The translations under genes and the position numbers were made by a program. A stretch of 64,000 nt of DNA, taken from positions 14,940-78,939 of the forward strand of contig JADJUV010000021.1 in the NCBI GenBank assembly GCA_016716885.1. The letters run 5' to 3'. This document shows positions 46,746-55,299 of the stretch, piece by piece. Below the pieces are notes generated by a model that searched no databases, was not told the DNA's origin, and saw nothing but the letters and a program-made list of their open reading frames with translations. Positions within the stretch are counted from its first letter, which is position 1; each line of letters begins with the position of its first letter. The stretch is from Candidatus Trichofilum aggregatum. GTDB taxonomy: Bacteria; Chloroflexota; Anaerolineae; Promineifilales; Promineifilaceae.

Positions 46746-47912
46746 TCAATACAAGAACATCGGTTTGCCGAGAACGTGGCGGACTTTGGGCCGATAGGTT
46801 TTACTATCGTACAGTTCGCTTACGTCTACTCGTTTTACGCCGGTAGCGACGGTGCTCATCGGAATGTGGGTGTAGGTGCCATCACGCAGAGCAACCATGC
46901 GGCCGCTAACCCCTTCACGGATTAAGTCCATAGCCATGTGGGCAAAATTCACCGCCACCATTAAGTCTAGCGCGTCGGCCGCCCCGGAGCGCATAAGATA
47001 AGCCAGGCTCTGGTTGACGATGTTTTCGCCAGTGAGTTTCTTCAGCGCCTCACCGGTTATCTCGCCAATACCCCCTAATTTACGATGCCCGTAAGCATCC
47101 GTTTCGCCATATTCAACCACCTTACCACCGACCATGTGCGCCCCTTCACTAATCGTCACCATGGCATAATTGCTGGGGTTGCCGCGCTTATCTTGCATCA
47201 CCAGCTCGGCCAGGCGCTCGGGGTCAAAGGGCACTTCAGAAATGATGGCCCGGTCAACGCCGGCCAGGTAGGAGCTGATGAGGCTGGTTTCGCCACTATT
47301 GCGCCCGAATAGCTCAACGATGGCGATGCGCTCGTGAGAGCCGGTGCTGGTGCGCAATTGGTGAATAAACTGAACACTACGAGTCACGGCGGTACTGAAA
47401 CCAATGCAGTAATCGGTGCCATACACGTCGTTATCCATGGTTTTGGGAATCGCCACGACGGGGAACCCTTCGCTGTGCAGCCGTTCGCCAAAGCTGAGGG
47501 TATCGTCACCGCCGATGGGGATGAGTCGCTCGATGCCCAGGTATTCCAGGTTTTTGAGGACGTGGGGGGTGAAATCTCGCGGCCGCGGGTCAGACGCTTC
47601 AGCTTCTAGATGTTGCGGATCACGCAGGAAGGTGGGCACAGCCTGGGGCTTCACCTTGCCGGGGTTGGTGCGGCTGGTGTGCAGAATAGTACCGCCGGTG
47701 CGGTCAATCGTGCGCACGGCCTGGTTATCTAAAGGGATGAAATGTTTGCTAAAACTTTCCGGATCATCCGAATTAAATTCTAAAAGTCCACCCCAACCGC
47801 GCCGTATACCAATTACCTCATGTCCTTCATCAACTGCCCGATTAACAACGGATTTGATGCAAGGGTTTAATCCGGGCACGTCTCCCCCGCCCGTCAGGAT
47901 ACCAATTTTCAT
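46746..47912 (-). CDS. 6-phosphofructokinase, probably PPi-dependent
   Basis: This is a 388-residue phosphofructokinase of the PfkA family. The N-terminus MKIGILTGGGDVPGLN is the P-loop-like start, with PIGGDDTLSFG and PKTMDND in the active site. ATP-type enzymes have Gly where this has the second Asp of GGDD, and Gly in PGTIDND where this has Lys. Asp plus Lys at these two places is the mark of the pyrophosphate-using class. It phosphorylates fructose-6-phosphate reversibly in the cytoplasm. The start follows an AGGAGA ribosome site. The upstream neighbour across the G/C tract is a secreted protein on the other strand. Confidence 0.9.
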   Translation of the reverse strand: MKIGILTGGGDVPGLNPCIKSVVNRAVDEGHEVIGIRRGWGGLLEFNSDDPESFSKHFIPLDNQAVRTIDRTGGTILHTSRTNPGKVKPQAVPTFLRDPQHLEAEASDPRPRDFTPHVLKNLEYLGIERLIPIGGDDTLSFGERLHSEGFPVVAIPKTMDNDVYGTDYCIGFSTAVTRSVQFIHQLRTSTGSHERIAIVELFGRNSGETSLISSYLAGVDRAIISEVPFDPERLAELVMQDKRGNPSNYAMVTISEGAHMVGGKVVEYGETDAYGHRKLGGIGEITGEALKKLTGENIVNQSLAYLMRSGAADALDLMVAVNFAHMAMDLIREGVSGRMVALRDGTYTHIPMSTVATGVKRVDVSELYDSKTYRPKVRHVLGKPMFLY

Positions 47913-48471
47913 AACAATCTCTCCTTATCAATGAATCGTTTTGCCAGAGGTGGAAAGCAGTAAATCGGCCCTATTATACTGCCAATTATGGACAAAGGAA
48001 TCTATAACGCTGAGACGTTCAGGGCTTTTCCAAGTCTTTAGTGGGTTCTCCCCCCCCCCCCCCCCCCCGGGGGGGGGGAAAAGGAGGGGGGGGGGGGCGG
48101 GGGGGGGGGGGGGGGGGTAAAGTTCCCGCCCGGCGGGTGAGGTGGGGAAAATGCCCGATACGATGGTGCAACGCTAAGAAATCGGTCTTTGGAAAAGCCG
48201 TGCTGGATGGACGCGCTTTCCTGCGCTTTGTCTTCACGTCGTCAATATGACTAAATCCCTATATCCCCTCACCATTCAGGGATGATATATATTCAGTAGC
48301 AGGTCGTAATGGTATTTTATGTTGCCTACCAGCCATGATGACACCTCATATGGCTAAAGCCATAACCCTCAAACTAAACTCTGTACTGGTTTCCCTCGAT
48401 TTAACATACTGAGTCTTATGGCGTCTTGATGATTCCCTTCAAGTTGTCTCGAACCCATTTATGGAGGTTTT
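47913..48471. other. Spacer with extreme G/C tract
   Basis: From 48050 there are 19 C, then 10 G, AAAAGGA, 12 G, C and 19 G up to 48117; a natural sequence of this kind is unlikely and the tract is probably an assembly product. The other 490 bases hold no recognised gene; AT-rich spacer precedes the next gene's ribosome site TATGGAGG. Confidence 0.7.
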
Positions 48472-51400
48472 ATGTCTTTTAGAATGCCCTTGACGCGGCC
48501 GCGAACCCTTATTCAGCGGCTCATCATCCTTGTCCTGCTTTTCCTCAGCCTCAACACCCTTGTCCTCACCAGCCGGGCCGACGAAAACATAGGCGGCGAC
48601 CCACCCTTCTTCTCTCTCAACTCCACGCTCACCGCCGGTCAAACCATCTCTCCCCCCTATCTGCTACCCAGTGGCACACGCCCCTTCAACTTTTCTCTGA
48701 CCGTCAGCGGCAGTGGCCCGGTTGAACTGGAAATCAGCAACGGCTCTGGCGGTCAGGTCTGGATTGGCACGGCCCAGGCGGGCGAAACCTTGTGGGGTTT
48801 TGGCACACTGACCGCGGGTAACAACATCCTCAAACTCACGAACCAGGGCGGAGCCAACGCCAATACCAACCTACGCCTTTATGATACATCCATCATCCCC
48901 ACCAATTGGCAAGGGGTCGCTAATGGGTCGGGCCTCAACAGCCAGACCCGTATCACCTTCCCCACCAGCGGCCTGTACACCTTTGCCTACACGGTAGGTA
49001 GCGGCCGCTTCCAATTTGAAGCCAACACAAATTTCATCCAAAAAACAGCCGAAACCAGCGGCAGTGTCACCTATTTTGTGCCCGCCGGAACGCACACCTT
49101 CACGATTGATCAGGATAGCACGGCCGGAGCCAACTGGGGCCTGAACATCACTGGCCCTGGGGCCACCAATGACAGCCTGCCTTACAGCAAAAACGGCGGC
49201 AATCTGGGTGGGGCCAGCAATGATTTCACGGAAGAATGGTTGCCGCTGAACCTCAGCGCGGCCGCGGCCGTCAATCTCGCCTTCACCAGCACCGGTAGTG
49301 GCACCGACGCCTTCACAGTGGAAGTATATAACCCCAGCAGTAGCCTCATCACCACCATCAATGGGCCACAGGCCGGTGAAACCCTCTGGTCAACCTTTGA
49401 TCTGCCTGCCGGGACCAACCATCTACGGGTCCGGGCCAACGGGGGCAACACCGCCCCCCTCAGCTACAACCTCACCGTTCATGCCCTGCCCACCAATGTC
49501 CCTTACAATTGGGATGGTGACGCCAACTCTGGTGGCCTGAACAGCCACATCCGCCTCAACTTCCCCACCACCGGGCGTTACACCTTCGCCCTCAACGTGG
49601 ATGCGGGCGGCGGCCGTTACCAATTCGCCCTCGACAACGATTATCTGCTCAAAACGGTTGAAGACGACACCACCGTCACCTACTTCGTGACCGCCGGGGT
49701 GCATGATCTGTTTGTGGATCAGGACACCGGCACAGGCGTCGATTGGAGCGTGGGTATTACCCTGGCCGGAGCTGGCAATGACAGCCTGCCCTACAGCAAG
49801 AGCGGCGGCGAACTCGGTGGCACGGGCAACGACTTCAGCGAAGAATGGCTGCCCCTTTCTCTGGCGGCGGGCACAACCGCCAATTTAATACTGGAACTGA
49901 CCGGCGCACCAGGCGATAAACTGGTGGTAGAACTGTACAATGCTGGTAGCACAAGCCCAGATTTCACCCTGGATGGCGTACTGGGCAGTGAAGAGGTTTG
50001 GGCCAACTTCACCCTCTCCAGCGGCATTAACCGTATTCGTTTATTGGCCGCCGGAGCCAATACCGGCGAACTCAGCTACGATCTGACCCTCAGCGCCGTG
50101 CCCAACGCCGGAACGGTGAACTGGGGTGGTAACTCTCGTGGAGCCAACCCGGTCCATTCCGAAATCGTCATTAACTTCCCCACCACCGGGGTATACCACT
50201 TTGCCATTACCAACACCGTCGGTTTTGCCAACCTGGTGCTAGACACGGCCCTGCAACAAATACCGCCCGCGCCCAATCTGACGACGGGTTACGATTTGCA
50301 GGTAACTGCTGGGCCACACATTGTTTACGTTATCCAAGACCCGGCCTTCACCAGCACCGATTGGTCGGCCACGGTACGGCCCATCACCAGTGGGCCGAGC
50401 TTCTTCACCTTCAGCGGCTCCATCGCCGATGGCATCCAACTCGTGCCTGAATATGCCGTCCTGGCCGGTACGTTGGACTTCAACTTTGCTCTGACGACCA
50501 CAGGTGATGATGTCACCCTGGCTATCGTGGATGAAAGTAGTACTGTTCTCTGGAGTGGGTCGGCCCTGGATGGGGAAACGCTGTGGGGAACGGCCACACT
50601 CAGCAATGGCACCAACGAACTGCGCCTGACCAACAATGCGGGCGGCGCGGCCGCGAACGTGAGCCTCACCCTCTACTATCTACCCACCGCCCCTTACAAC
50701 TGGGACGGCCTGGCCGATTCCGCCGGTCTGAACAGCCAGATTCGCGTCATCTTCCCAACCGCTGGTTTGTACACCTTCACCGGTGGCCTGAGCAGTGGCC
50801 GCTACCAATACCGCGTCAACAGCAACTTCATTCAGAAAACTATCGAAGCCAACAACACGGCAGTGACCTACTTTGTGCCCAATGGAACCCATACCCTGGT
50901 GCTCGATCAGGACAGCACCGCTGGCTCCAACTGGAACCTGGGTATTTCGGGAGTGGGTGCGGCTAACAATAGCCTGCCTTACAGCAAAACGGGGGGCAAT
51001 CTGGGTGGCCCTGGTAATGATTTCAGCCAGGAATGGTTGACGATTAACCTCGCGGCCGCGGCCCAGGTCAATCTAGCCACCACGTTGGCGGGTACAGTCG
51101 GGGACAGCCTGGCCGTGGAGGTTTACAATCCCGGCAATGCCCTCATTACCACGACCACCATCTTTGCCGGGGAAACCAGTTGGGACACCTTTGATCTGCC
51201 CGCAGGCACGAGTCGCCTACACCTGGTAGCCAATGGCGGCAACGCGGCCGCGCTCAGTTACACCAACCTGAGCATCTCTGCCCTGCCCAGCCCAGCCACC
51301 AGTTTCAGTGGCAATGCCTACTCCGGCGGCGAAAACAGCCAGATGCGGCTAACCTTCCCCACGGCGGGTCTATACACCTTTACCTACACGGCCAGTAGCG

Positions 51401-52512
51401 GCCGCTACCAATTCCTGCTCAACGACAATTACATCCAGAAAACGGTCGAAGGCAGTGGCAATGTTACCTACTACGTGCCCGCCGGAACCCATAAACTGGC
51501 GGTGGTGCAGGATGATGCGGCGGGTGCCAATTGGAGTGTGGCTATCAGTGCTCAGGCTGGCCCCAACAACACGCTCCCCGACACGAAGGCTGGTGGCAAC
51601 ATCGGCGGGGCGGGCAACGACTTTGACGAGGAATGGCTCTCCATTAACCTGGGTGTAGCCACGCTGGTGAATGTGGAAGTGACCTTGACGGGCGCGGCCG
51701 CGGACAATCTGCAACTAGAAATCGTCAACGCCGGCGGCACGACCATTCTTGACCTCGACCCCCTGTTCGGTACGGAAACAGCCTGGGCCACCGTAGACCT
51801 ACCCGCCACCACCAGCCGCTTCCACCTGCTGGCCGATGGGGTCAATGTGGGCAATCTGGCCTACAACCTGACCGTGCATCCCATCCCGGCCATCACCGGA
51901 ACCAGCCAAAACAGCTACACCTGGGATGGTCGTTCCTTAAATGCGGGCATCAACTCCGGTATTCGCCTCAACACAGTGATCAGTGGTACGTACCGCATTG
52001 ATGTAAGCATGGCTAGTGGTTTTGCCGCTCTGTACATTGACAGCACCCCGCCACCCCTCCAGGCCACGAATGCCATTACCTATGTCCTGTTCGTCAGCCT
52101 GGATGATGGTCTGCACACCTTCATCACCGACCAGAGTGGCGATACTGACTGGATCATCACCGCTACCCTCTCCGTGGCCGATGCGCCAGAGGTGTATAAC
52201 ACCAACCCCATTAGCGGCACCAACAACGCCACCACCAATGTCACGGTGAACGGCTTCAACTATATGCCAGGGGCCACTGTGGCTTTACGTGCCGGAGCCA
52301 ACACCTATCCGTTGGGCAGTGTCGTTCATGTCTCATCCAGCCAGCTTACGGCCATTGTGCCCTCGGGTTTACCGGTGGGTGTGTATGATGTCGTTGTGAC
52401 CAATCCCGACACCCAAACAGGAGTGTTGGCTGGGAGCTTCACCATCTACAATCCCACGCCACCGCCGCCACCGACCTACACCGTCTTCATGCCCCTCATC
52501 ATGAAACCGTAA
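48472..52512 (+). CDS. Large secreted modular repeat protein with IPT/TIG end
   Basis: This 1,346-residue protein has a signal peptide (LIQRLIILVLLFLSLNTLVL). The mature part is about six beta-rich modules of some 195-205 residues (period about 600 bases). Each runs NSQIRLTFPTAGLYTFT, SGRYQF, a strand ending in PAGTHxLxxDQD, NDSLPYSKxGGxLGG, NDFxEEWL, and then ETxWxTFDLPAGT. The third module is divergent and short. An IPT/TIG domain (about 52190-52460, PISGTNNATTNVTVNGFNY) follows, then TYTVFMPLIMKP at the C-terminus. It is probably an extracellular adhesin or matrix protein. No enzymatic motif was seen. A terminator follows. Confidence 0.85.
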   Translation: MSFRMPLTRPRTLIQRLIILVLLFLSLNTLVLTSRADENIGGDPPFFSLNSTLTAGQTISPPYLLPSGTRPFNFSLTVSGSGPVELEISNGSGGQVWIGTAQAGETLWGFGTLTAGNNILKLTNQGGANANTNLRLYDTSIIPTNWQGVANGSGLNSQTRITFPTSGLYTFAYTVGSGRFQFEANTNFIQKTAETSGSVTYFVPAGTHTFTIDQDSTAGANWGLNITGPGATNDSLPYSKNGGNLGGASNDFTEEWLPLNLSAAAAVNLAFTSTGSGTDAFTVEVYNPSSSLITTINGPQAGETLWSTFDLPAGTNHLRVRANGGNTAPLSYNLTVHALPTNVPYNWDGDANSGGLNSHIRLNFPTTGRYTFALNVDAGGGRYQFALDNDYLLKTVEDDTTVTYFVTAGVHDLFVDQDTGTGVDWSVGITLAGAGNDSLPYSKSGGELGGTGNDFSEEWLPLSLAAGTTANLILELTGAPGDKLVVELYNAGSTSPDFTLDGVLGSEEVWANFTLSSGINRIRLLAAGANTGELSYDLTLSAVPNAGTVNWGGNSRGANPVHSEIVINFPTTGVYHFAITNTVGFANLVLDTALQQIPPAPNLTTGYDLQVTAGPHIVYVIQDPAFTSTDWSATVRPITSGPSFFTFSGSIADGIQLVPEYAVLAGTLDFNFALTTTGDDVTLAIVDESSTVLWSGSALDGETLWGTATLSNGTNELRLTNNAGGAAANVSLTLYYLPTAPYNWDGLADSAGLNSQIRVIFPTAGLYTFTGGLSSGRYQYRVNSNFIQKTIEANNTAVTYFVPNGTHTLVLDQDSTAGSNWNLGISGVGAANNSLPYSKTGGNLGGPGNDFSQEWLTINLAAAAQVNLATTLAGTVGDSLAVEVYNPGNALITTTTIFAGETSWDTFDLPAGTSRLHLVANGGNAAALSYTNLSISALPSPATSFSGNAYSGGENSQMRLTFPTAGLYTFTYTASSGRYQFLLNDNYIQKTVEGSGNVTYYVPAGTHKLAVVQDDAAGANWSVAISAQAGPNNTLPDTKAGGNIGGAGNDFDEEWLSINLGVATLVNVEVTLTGAAADNLQLEIVNAGGTTILDLDPLFGTETAWATVDLPATTSRFHLLADGVNVGNLAYNLTVHPIPAITGTSQNSYTWDGRSLNAGINSGIRLNTVISGTYRIDVSMASGFAALYIDSTPPPLQATNAITYVLFVSLDDGLHTFITDQSGDTDWIITATLSVADAPEVYNTNPISGTNNATTNVTVNGFNYMPGATVALRAGANTYPLGSVVHVSSSQLTAIVPSGLPVGVYDVVVTNPDTQTGVLAGSFTIYNPTPPPPPTYTVFMPLIMKP

Positions 52513-52543
52513 TGAGGGCAAGTCGTCGGTTAGCCTAAAATAG

Positions 52544-52581
52544 AAAAAAGCCGGACTCACTCCTTGAGTCCGGCTTTTTTT
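52544..52581 (+). terminator. Rho-independent terminator after the secreted repeat protein
   Basis: AGCCGGACTCA (52549-52559) pairs with TGAGTCCGGCT (52565-52575) around CTCCT, with A run before and T run after, so it may also work from the other side. Confidence 0.9.
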
Positions 52582-52595
52582 GTTATCACTATACT

Positions 52596-52885
52596 GGCGA
52601 CGGGCACAATCTGAGGTTTTTTCGCCCTGTCGCTCCCTCGCTTTGTCGCCGCGTCGGGTATAGTGCAGCTTCACACAAGTCCTTAGTGAGCGTTCGTAAT
52701 TAACTTTGCGGTTTCTAGGGGATTGCGGCAGTCTTGAAGACTGCCGCAATCTAGCGAACTTATTCACGAACGATTACTTAGTAATCGTTCGGAAACAAGT
52801 TCATATCAGAAAGGAGACTAGAGACTACTGGTTTACCAGTCTCCAGTCTCTAGTCTCGAAACCGCTAAGTTAAAAACGAACGATG
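52596..52885. repeat. Palindrome-rich spacer (copy of the CCCGACGCGGCGACAAAGCG repeat plus three hairpins)
   Basis: Bases 52596-52668 are an inverted copy of the repeat at 21318. Then come GATTGCGGCAGTCTT paired with its complement (52721-52751, one-base loop), CGAACGATTACT with AGTAATCGTTCG (52768-52791), and GAGACTAGAGACT with AGTCTCTAGTCTC around 52815-52857. No gene is supported. Confidence 0.75.
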
Positions 52886-52886
52886 A

Positions 52887-53291
52887 CTAATTAAGTTTGT
52901 TCAGGCTGTCTTCTGTGGCCGAACTGTTTGGGTCTGATTCCACCGGTTGTGTGCGCCGACGGAATAGGCCGGGTGTTTCTCGCTGCTGATTGGCTACCAT
53001 ATCAATAAACGCCAACAAAATCCCCAACCCGATAAACACGTACATCATGGTGAATATCTTGCCACCATCCGTTTTAGGGGTGAAATCGCCGTAGCCAATG
53101 GTAGTCAGGGTGATAATGGTAAAGTAAAAGGAGTCGAGCCAGCCCCAGCCTTCAACAAAATGGTAGAACGTGGCTCCGGCGGTGATCACCAGCCCGGTTA
53201 GCCCTAACAAACCACGGGATTCCGGGTTGCGCCACAAAGCGGCCAGGGTACGGGCCAGACGGGTGAAGATGAATAAAAAGGATAGTGGCAT
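52887..53291 (-). CDS. Two-helix potassium channel
   Basis: This 134-residue protein has transmembrane helix LLGLTGLVITAGATFYHFVE, the pore helix and selectivity filter FTIITLTTIGYGDFTP, and a second helix MMYVFIGLGILLAFIDMVAN. TIGYGD is the K+ filter, so it is a member of the two-TM ion-transport family that forms tetramers in the cytoplasmic membrane. There is no RCK/TrkA-N regulatory domain, and the C-terminal tail is short and polar. It is probably a passive K+ leak or voltage-independent channel. Its neighbours give no hint of a partner. Confidence 0.92.
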   Translation of the reverse strand: MPLSFLFIFTRLARTLAALWRNPESRGLLGLTGLVITAGATFYHFVEGWGWLDSFYFTIITLTTIGYGDFTPKTDGGKIFTMMYVFIGLGILLAFIDMVANQQRETPGLFRRRTQPVESDPNSSATEDSLNKLN

Positions 53292-53399
53292 GAAGGTGGT
53301 TCCTGATGGTTGTTGAGGTTACTGAAGAAGGTAGGGCAGGGTGGCAGGGTGGCAAAGGGGCAGAGTAGCAGAGTCACTAGTACCACTTTACACGAGTCC

Positions 53400-53608
53400 T
53401 TAGCCGGTTTAGTCGGAAGACCCATCCCCTGACCCCCCTTCCCGGGGGAAGGGGAACTCTAGCGGCACGGTTTTTCGGGGCTAAGGCCCCGAAAAACCGT
53501 GCTCAGAAAAGTTTCCCGCCCCTGGGGGCGGGGTTAGGGGTGGGGGTTTCCGGCGACAAACGAATGGTCAGACTTGTCATAAAAACATACGTCCACCTTT
53601 CGTAAACC
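53400..53608 (-). repeat. Intergenic hairpin element, inverted copy 6
   Basis: The central hairpin is GCACGGTTTTTCGGGGC-TAAG-GCCCCGAAAAACCGTGC (about 53465-53502). It is flanked by CCCTTCCCGGGGGAAGGGG and CCCGCCCCTGGGGGCGGGG, then TTTCCGGCGACAAAC and CCACCTTTCGTAAAC, as in the other copies. The rest of 53292-53781 contains no supported gene. Confidence 0.85.
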
Positions 53609-53781
53609 TGTACGAGAGAAAAATTCGTAGCTTCTTTCGGTGTCATCACTGGGTACTGGGGATGTTTGGGATTTCGCGGGGTGATCGGTATTGTAGGGCT
53701 GACCTTGTGCCAGCTCAGTCGAGGACAACCACAAGGGTTGCCCTACAAAGGGTGTCAACCCCCTGAATTCCCAAAGAGCCT

Positions 53782-54654
53782 TTACTGGTTCAGTATCGCG
53801 GCCGCGTTCGCCAACACAATCTCATCTCGTTCCTGCACCTTTACCTGGAACAATACCTGTCCTTCTTCCACCTGCCACATCTCCGTTACCAGGGTTTCAC
53901 CCGGGAAAACATGGCGCGTAAAGCGGCATTCCAGGCTTTGCATGCGCGCCGGATCGTTGCCCGCGAATTGTTTCAGTACGGCCCGGCTGGCAAAACCAAA
54001 GGTACACAAACCATGCAAAATCGGCCGGGGGAAACCACCCCAGGCCGCCATGGCCGGATCGGCATGAAGCGGATTGGGATCACCGGCCAGACGGTAGAGC
54101 AAGGCCTGGTTTTCGGCCGTCTTTTGCCAATGCACGGCATCCGGGGCGCGGTCGGGGGCCTGGTTTTTCAGCCCCGACGGGCCGCGTGAACCACCAAACC
54201 CACCCAGCCCGCGAACAAATACCGAGGAACGATTGATGCAGATTGCTTCGCCGTGGGCATCTTTGCTGACGGCTTCGATGACGAGCAAAGCGCCACTGCC
54301 TTTGTCATACAGTTCGGTGATTTTGGCCTCGTTGGTGAGGGTGGCCTGAATAGGCAGCGGCCGCAACAAGACCAGGTGTTGTTCACCATGCAAGAGCATC
54401 ATCGGGTTGAACCGTAAACCCGGCACAGCCGTGATGTTGCCGATGGCGTCGAAGGGAAAGGTGACAGCCATCGTCGGCAAGGGGGTGAAGTGGGGGCTGA
54501 GTTCGTAAACAAACTTGAGTTCATCCGGGTCGAGCGGGTCCGCGGCCGCGCCCACTCCCAGCGCATACAAACTCACATCTCGTGCTGAATATTGAAACAC
54601 CGTTGGCGGGAACGCATAACCTAATACCTGGTCGCTATCAATGAAATTATCCAC
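53782..54654 (-). CDS. MaoC-like (R)-specific enoyl-CoA hydratase, double hot-dog
   Basis: This is 290 residues from GTG 54654, chosen because AAGGTGAT lies 6 bases before it; the frame continues to 54795 without another good start. It is two hot-dog domains in tandem. The second holds the hydratase-2 motif YRLAGDPNPLHADPAMAAWG with catalytic Asp and His, followed by FPRPILHGLCTFGFA. The first has FPPTVFQYSARDVSLYALGVG. This arrangement matches the enoyl-CoA hydratase 2 of peroxisomal MFE-2 and its bacterial homologues, which hydrate trans-2-enoyl-CoA to (R)-3-hydroxyacyl-CoA. No beta-oxidation gene is adjacent. Confidence 0.87.
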   Translation of the reverse strand: MDNFIDSDQVLGYAFPPTVFQYSARDVSLYALGVGAAADPLDPDELKFVYELSPHFTPLPTMAVTFPFDAIGNITAVPGLRFNPMMLLHGEQHLVLLRPLPIQATLTNEAKITELYDKGSGALLVIEAVSKDAHGEAICINRSSVFVRGLGGFGGSRGPSGLKNQAPDRAPDAVHWQKTAENQALLYRLAGDPNPLHADPAMAAWGGFPRPILHGLCTFGFASRAVLKQFAGNDPARMQSLECRFTRHVFPGETLVTEMWQVEEGQVLFQVKVQERDEIVLANAAAILNQ

Positions 54655-54795
54655 GAATATCACCTTGTGTTGTGTTTGTACCACAGAGAGTACGGCCTTC
54701 ACGCCGAAAAACGTATCGACAAGCCTGGCGTCTGTGGTGAATTTTTCTCTATAGACCTGACCTGGACAATCCAGAACCCAAGAGGTTTTTGCCAC

Positions 54796-55299
54796 GAATT
54801 AAACGAATTAGCACGAATGGGAAAATAAAAATTCGTGGCTGATCTTCTGGCTTGTTGCACAAGAAGTTTACTCGTTAGGCAGTAACCTGGACAAGCCTGA
54901 AAAGATTTATCCACAGAGGTCGCAGATGAACACAAATTTGTCTTTTCATCGGTGAAAATGGTTCGATTAGGCTCACCACAAGTCTGTACCATCGGTGGTT
55001 CACTTCTGGCTAGCGGTGCTCATCGTTGAGGAAGCGCTATAGCCGACCATTGAACCTATCGCGTGGTCGTTTGGTGGTGTGTGGGGGGTACGCGCTCGCC
55101 CGGCACTCCATTTCCCCTTCCCGCGGGAAAAGGGGGAGGGGGGTTCGGCCTCCCACCCTCGCGGACTTAAGGGGGGGCTGGGCAAGATTAAGCAAGTGCA
55201 TGGTACTCCCCTCAGCGATTAAGTATACTCTTGGTCAATCCTTCGCCTTAGGCAATTCTGGAGATTGACATCCTTTTCCACCCGAGTCCAGTTATTTAT
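54796..55299. other. Spacer of degraded repeats
   Basis: It includes CACGAATTAAACGAATTAGC and CACAGAGGTCGCAGATGAAC type phrases shared with other spacers (about 58740, 60790, 62450), and CTTCCCGCGGGAAAAGGGGG near 55118. No supported gene. Confidence 0.55.

Noticed and set aside
48050..48117. G tract considered as a functional G-quadruplex
   Set aside because: The composition (19 C next to 10 G, then long G runs) is more easily explained by poor consensus.
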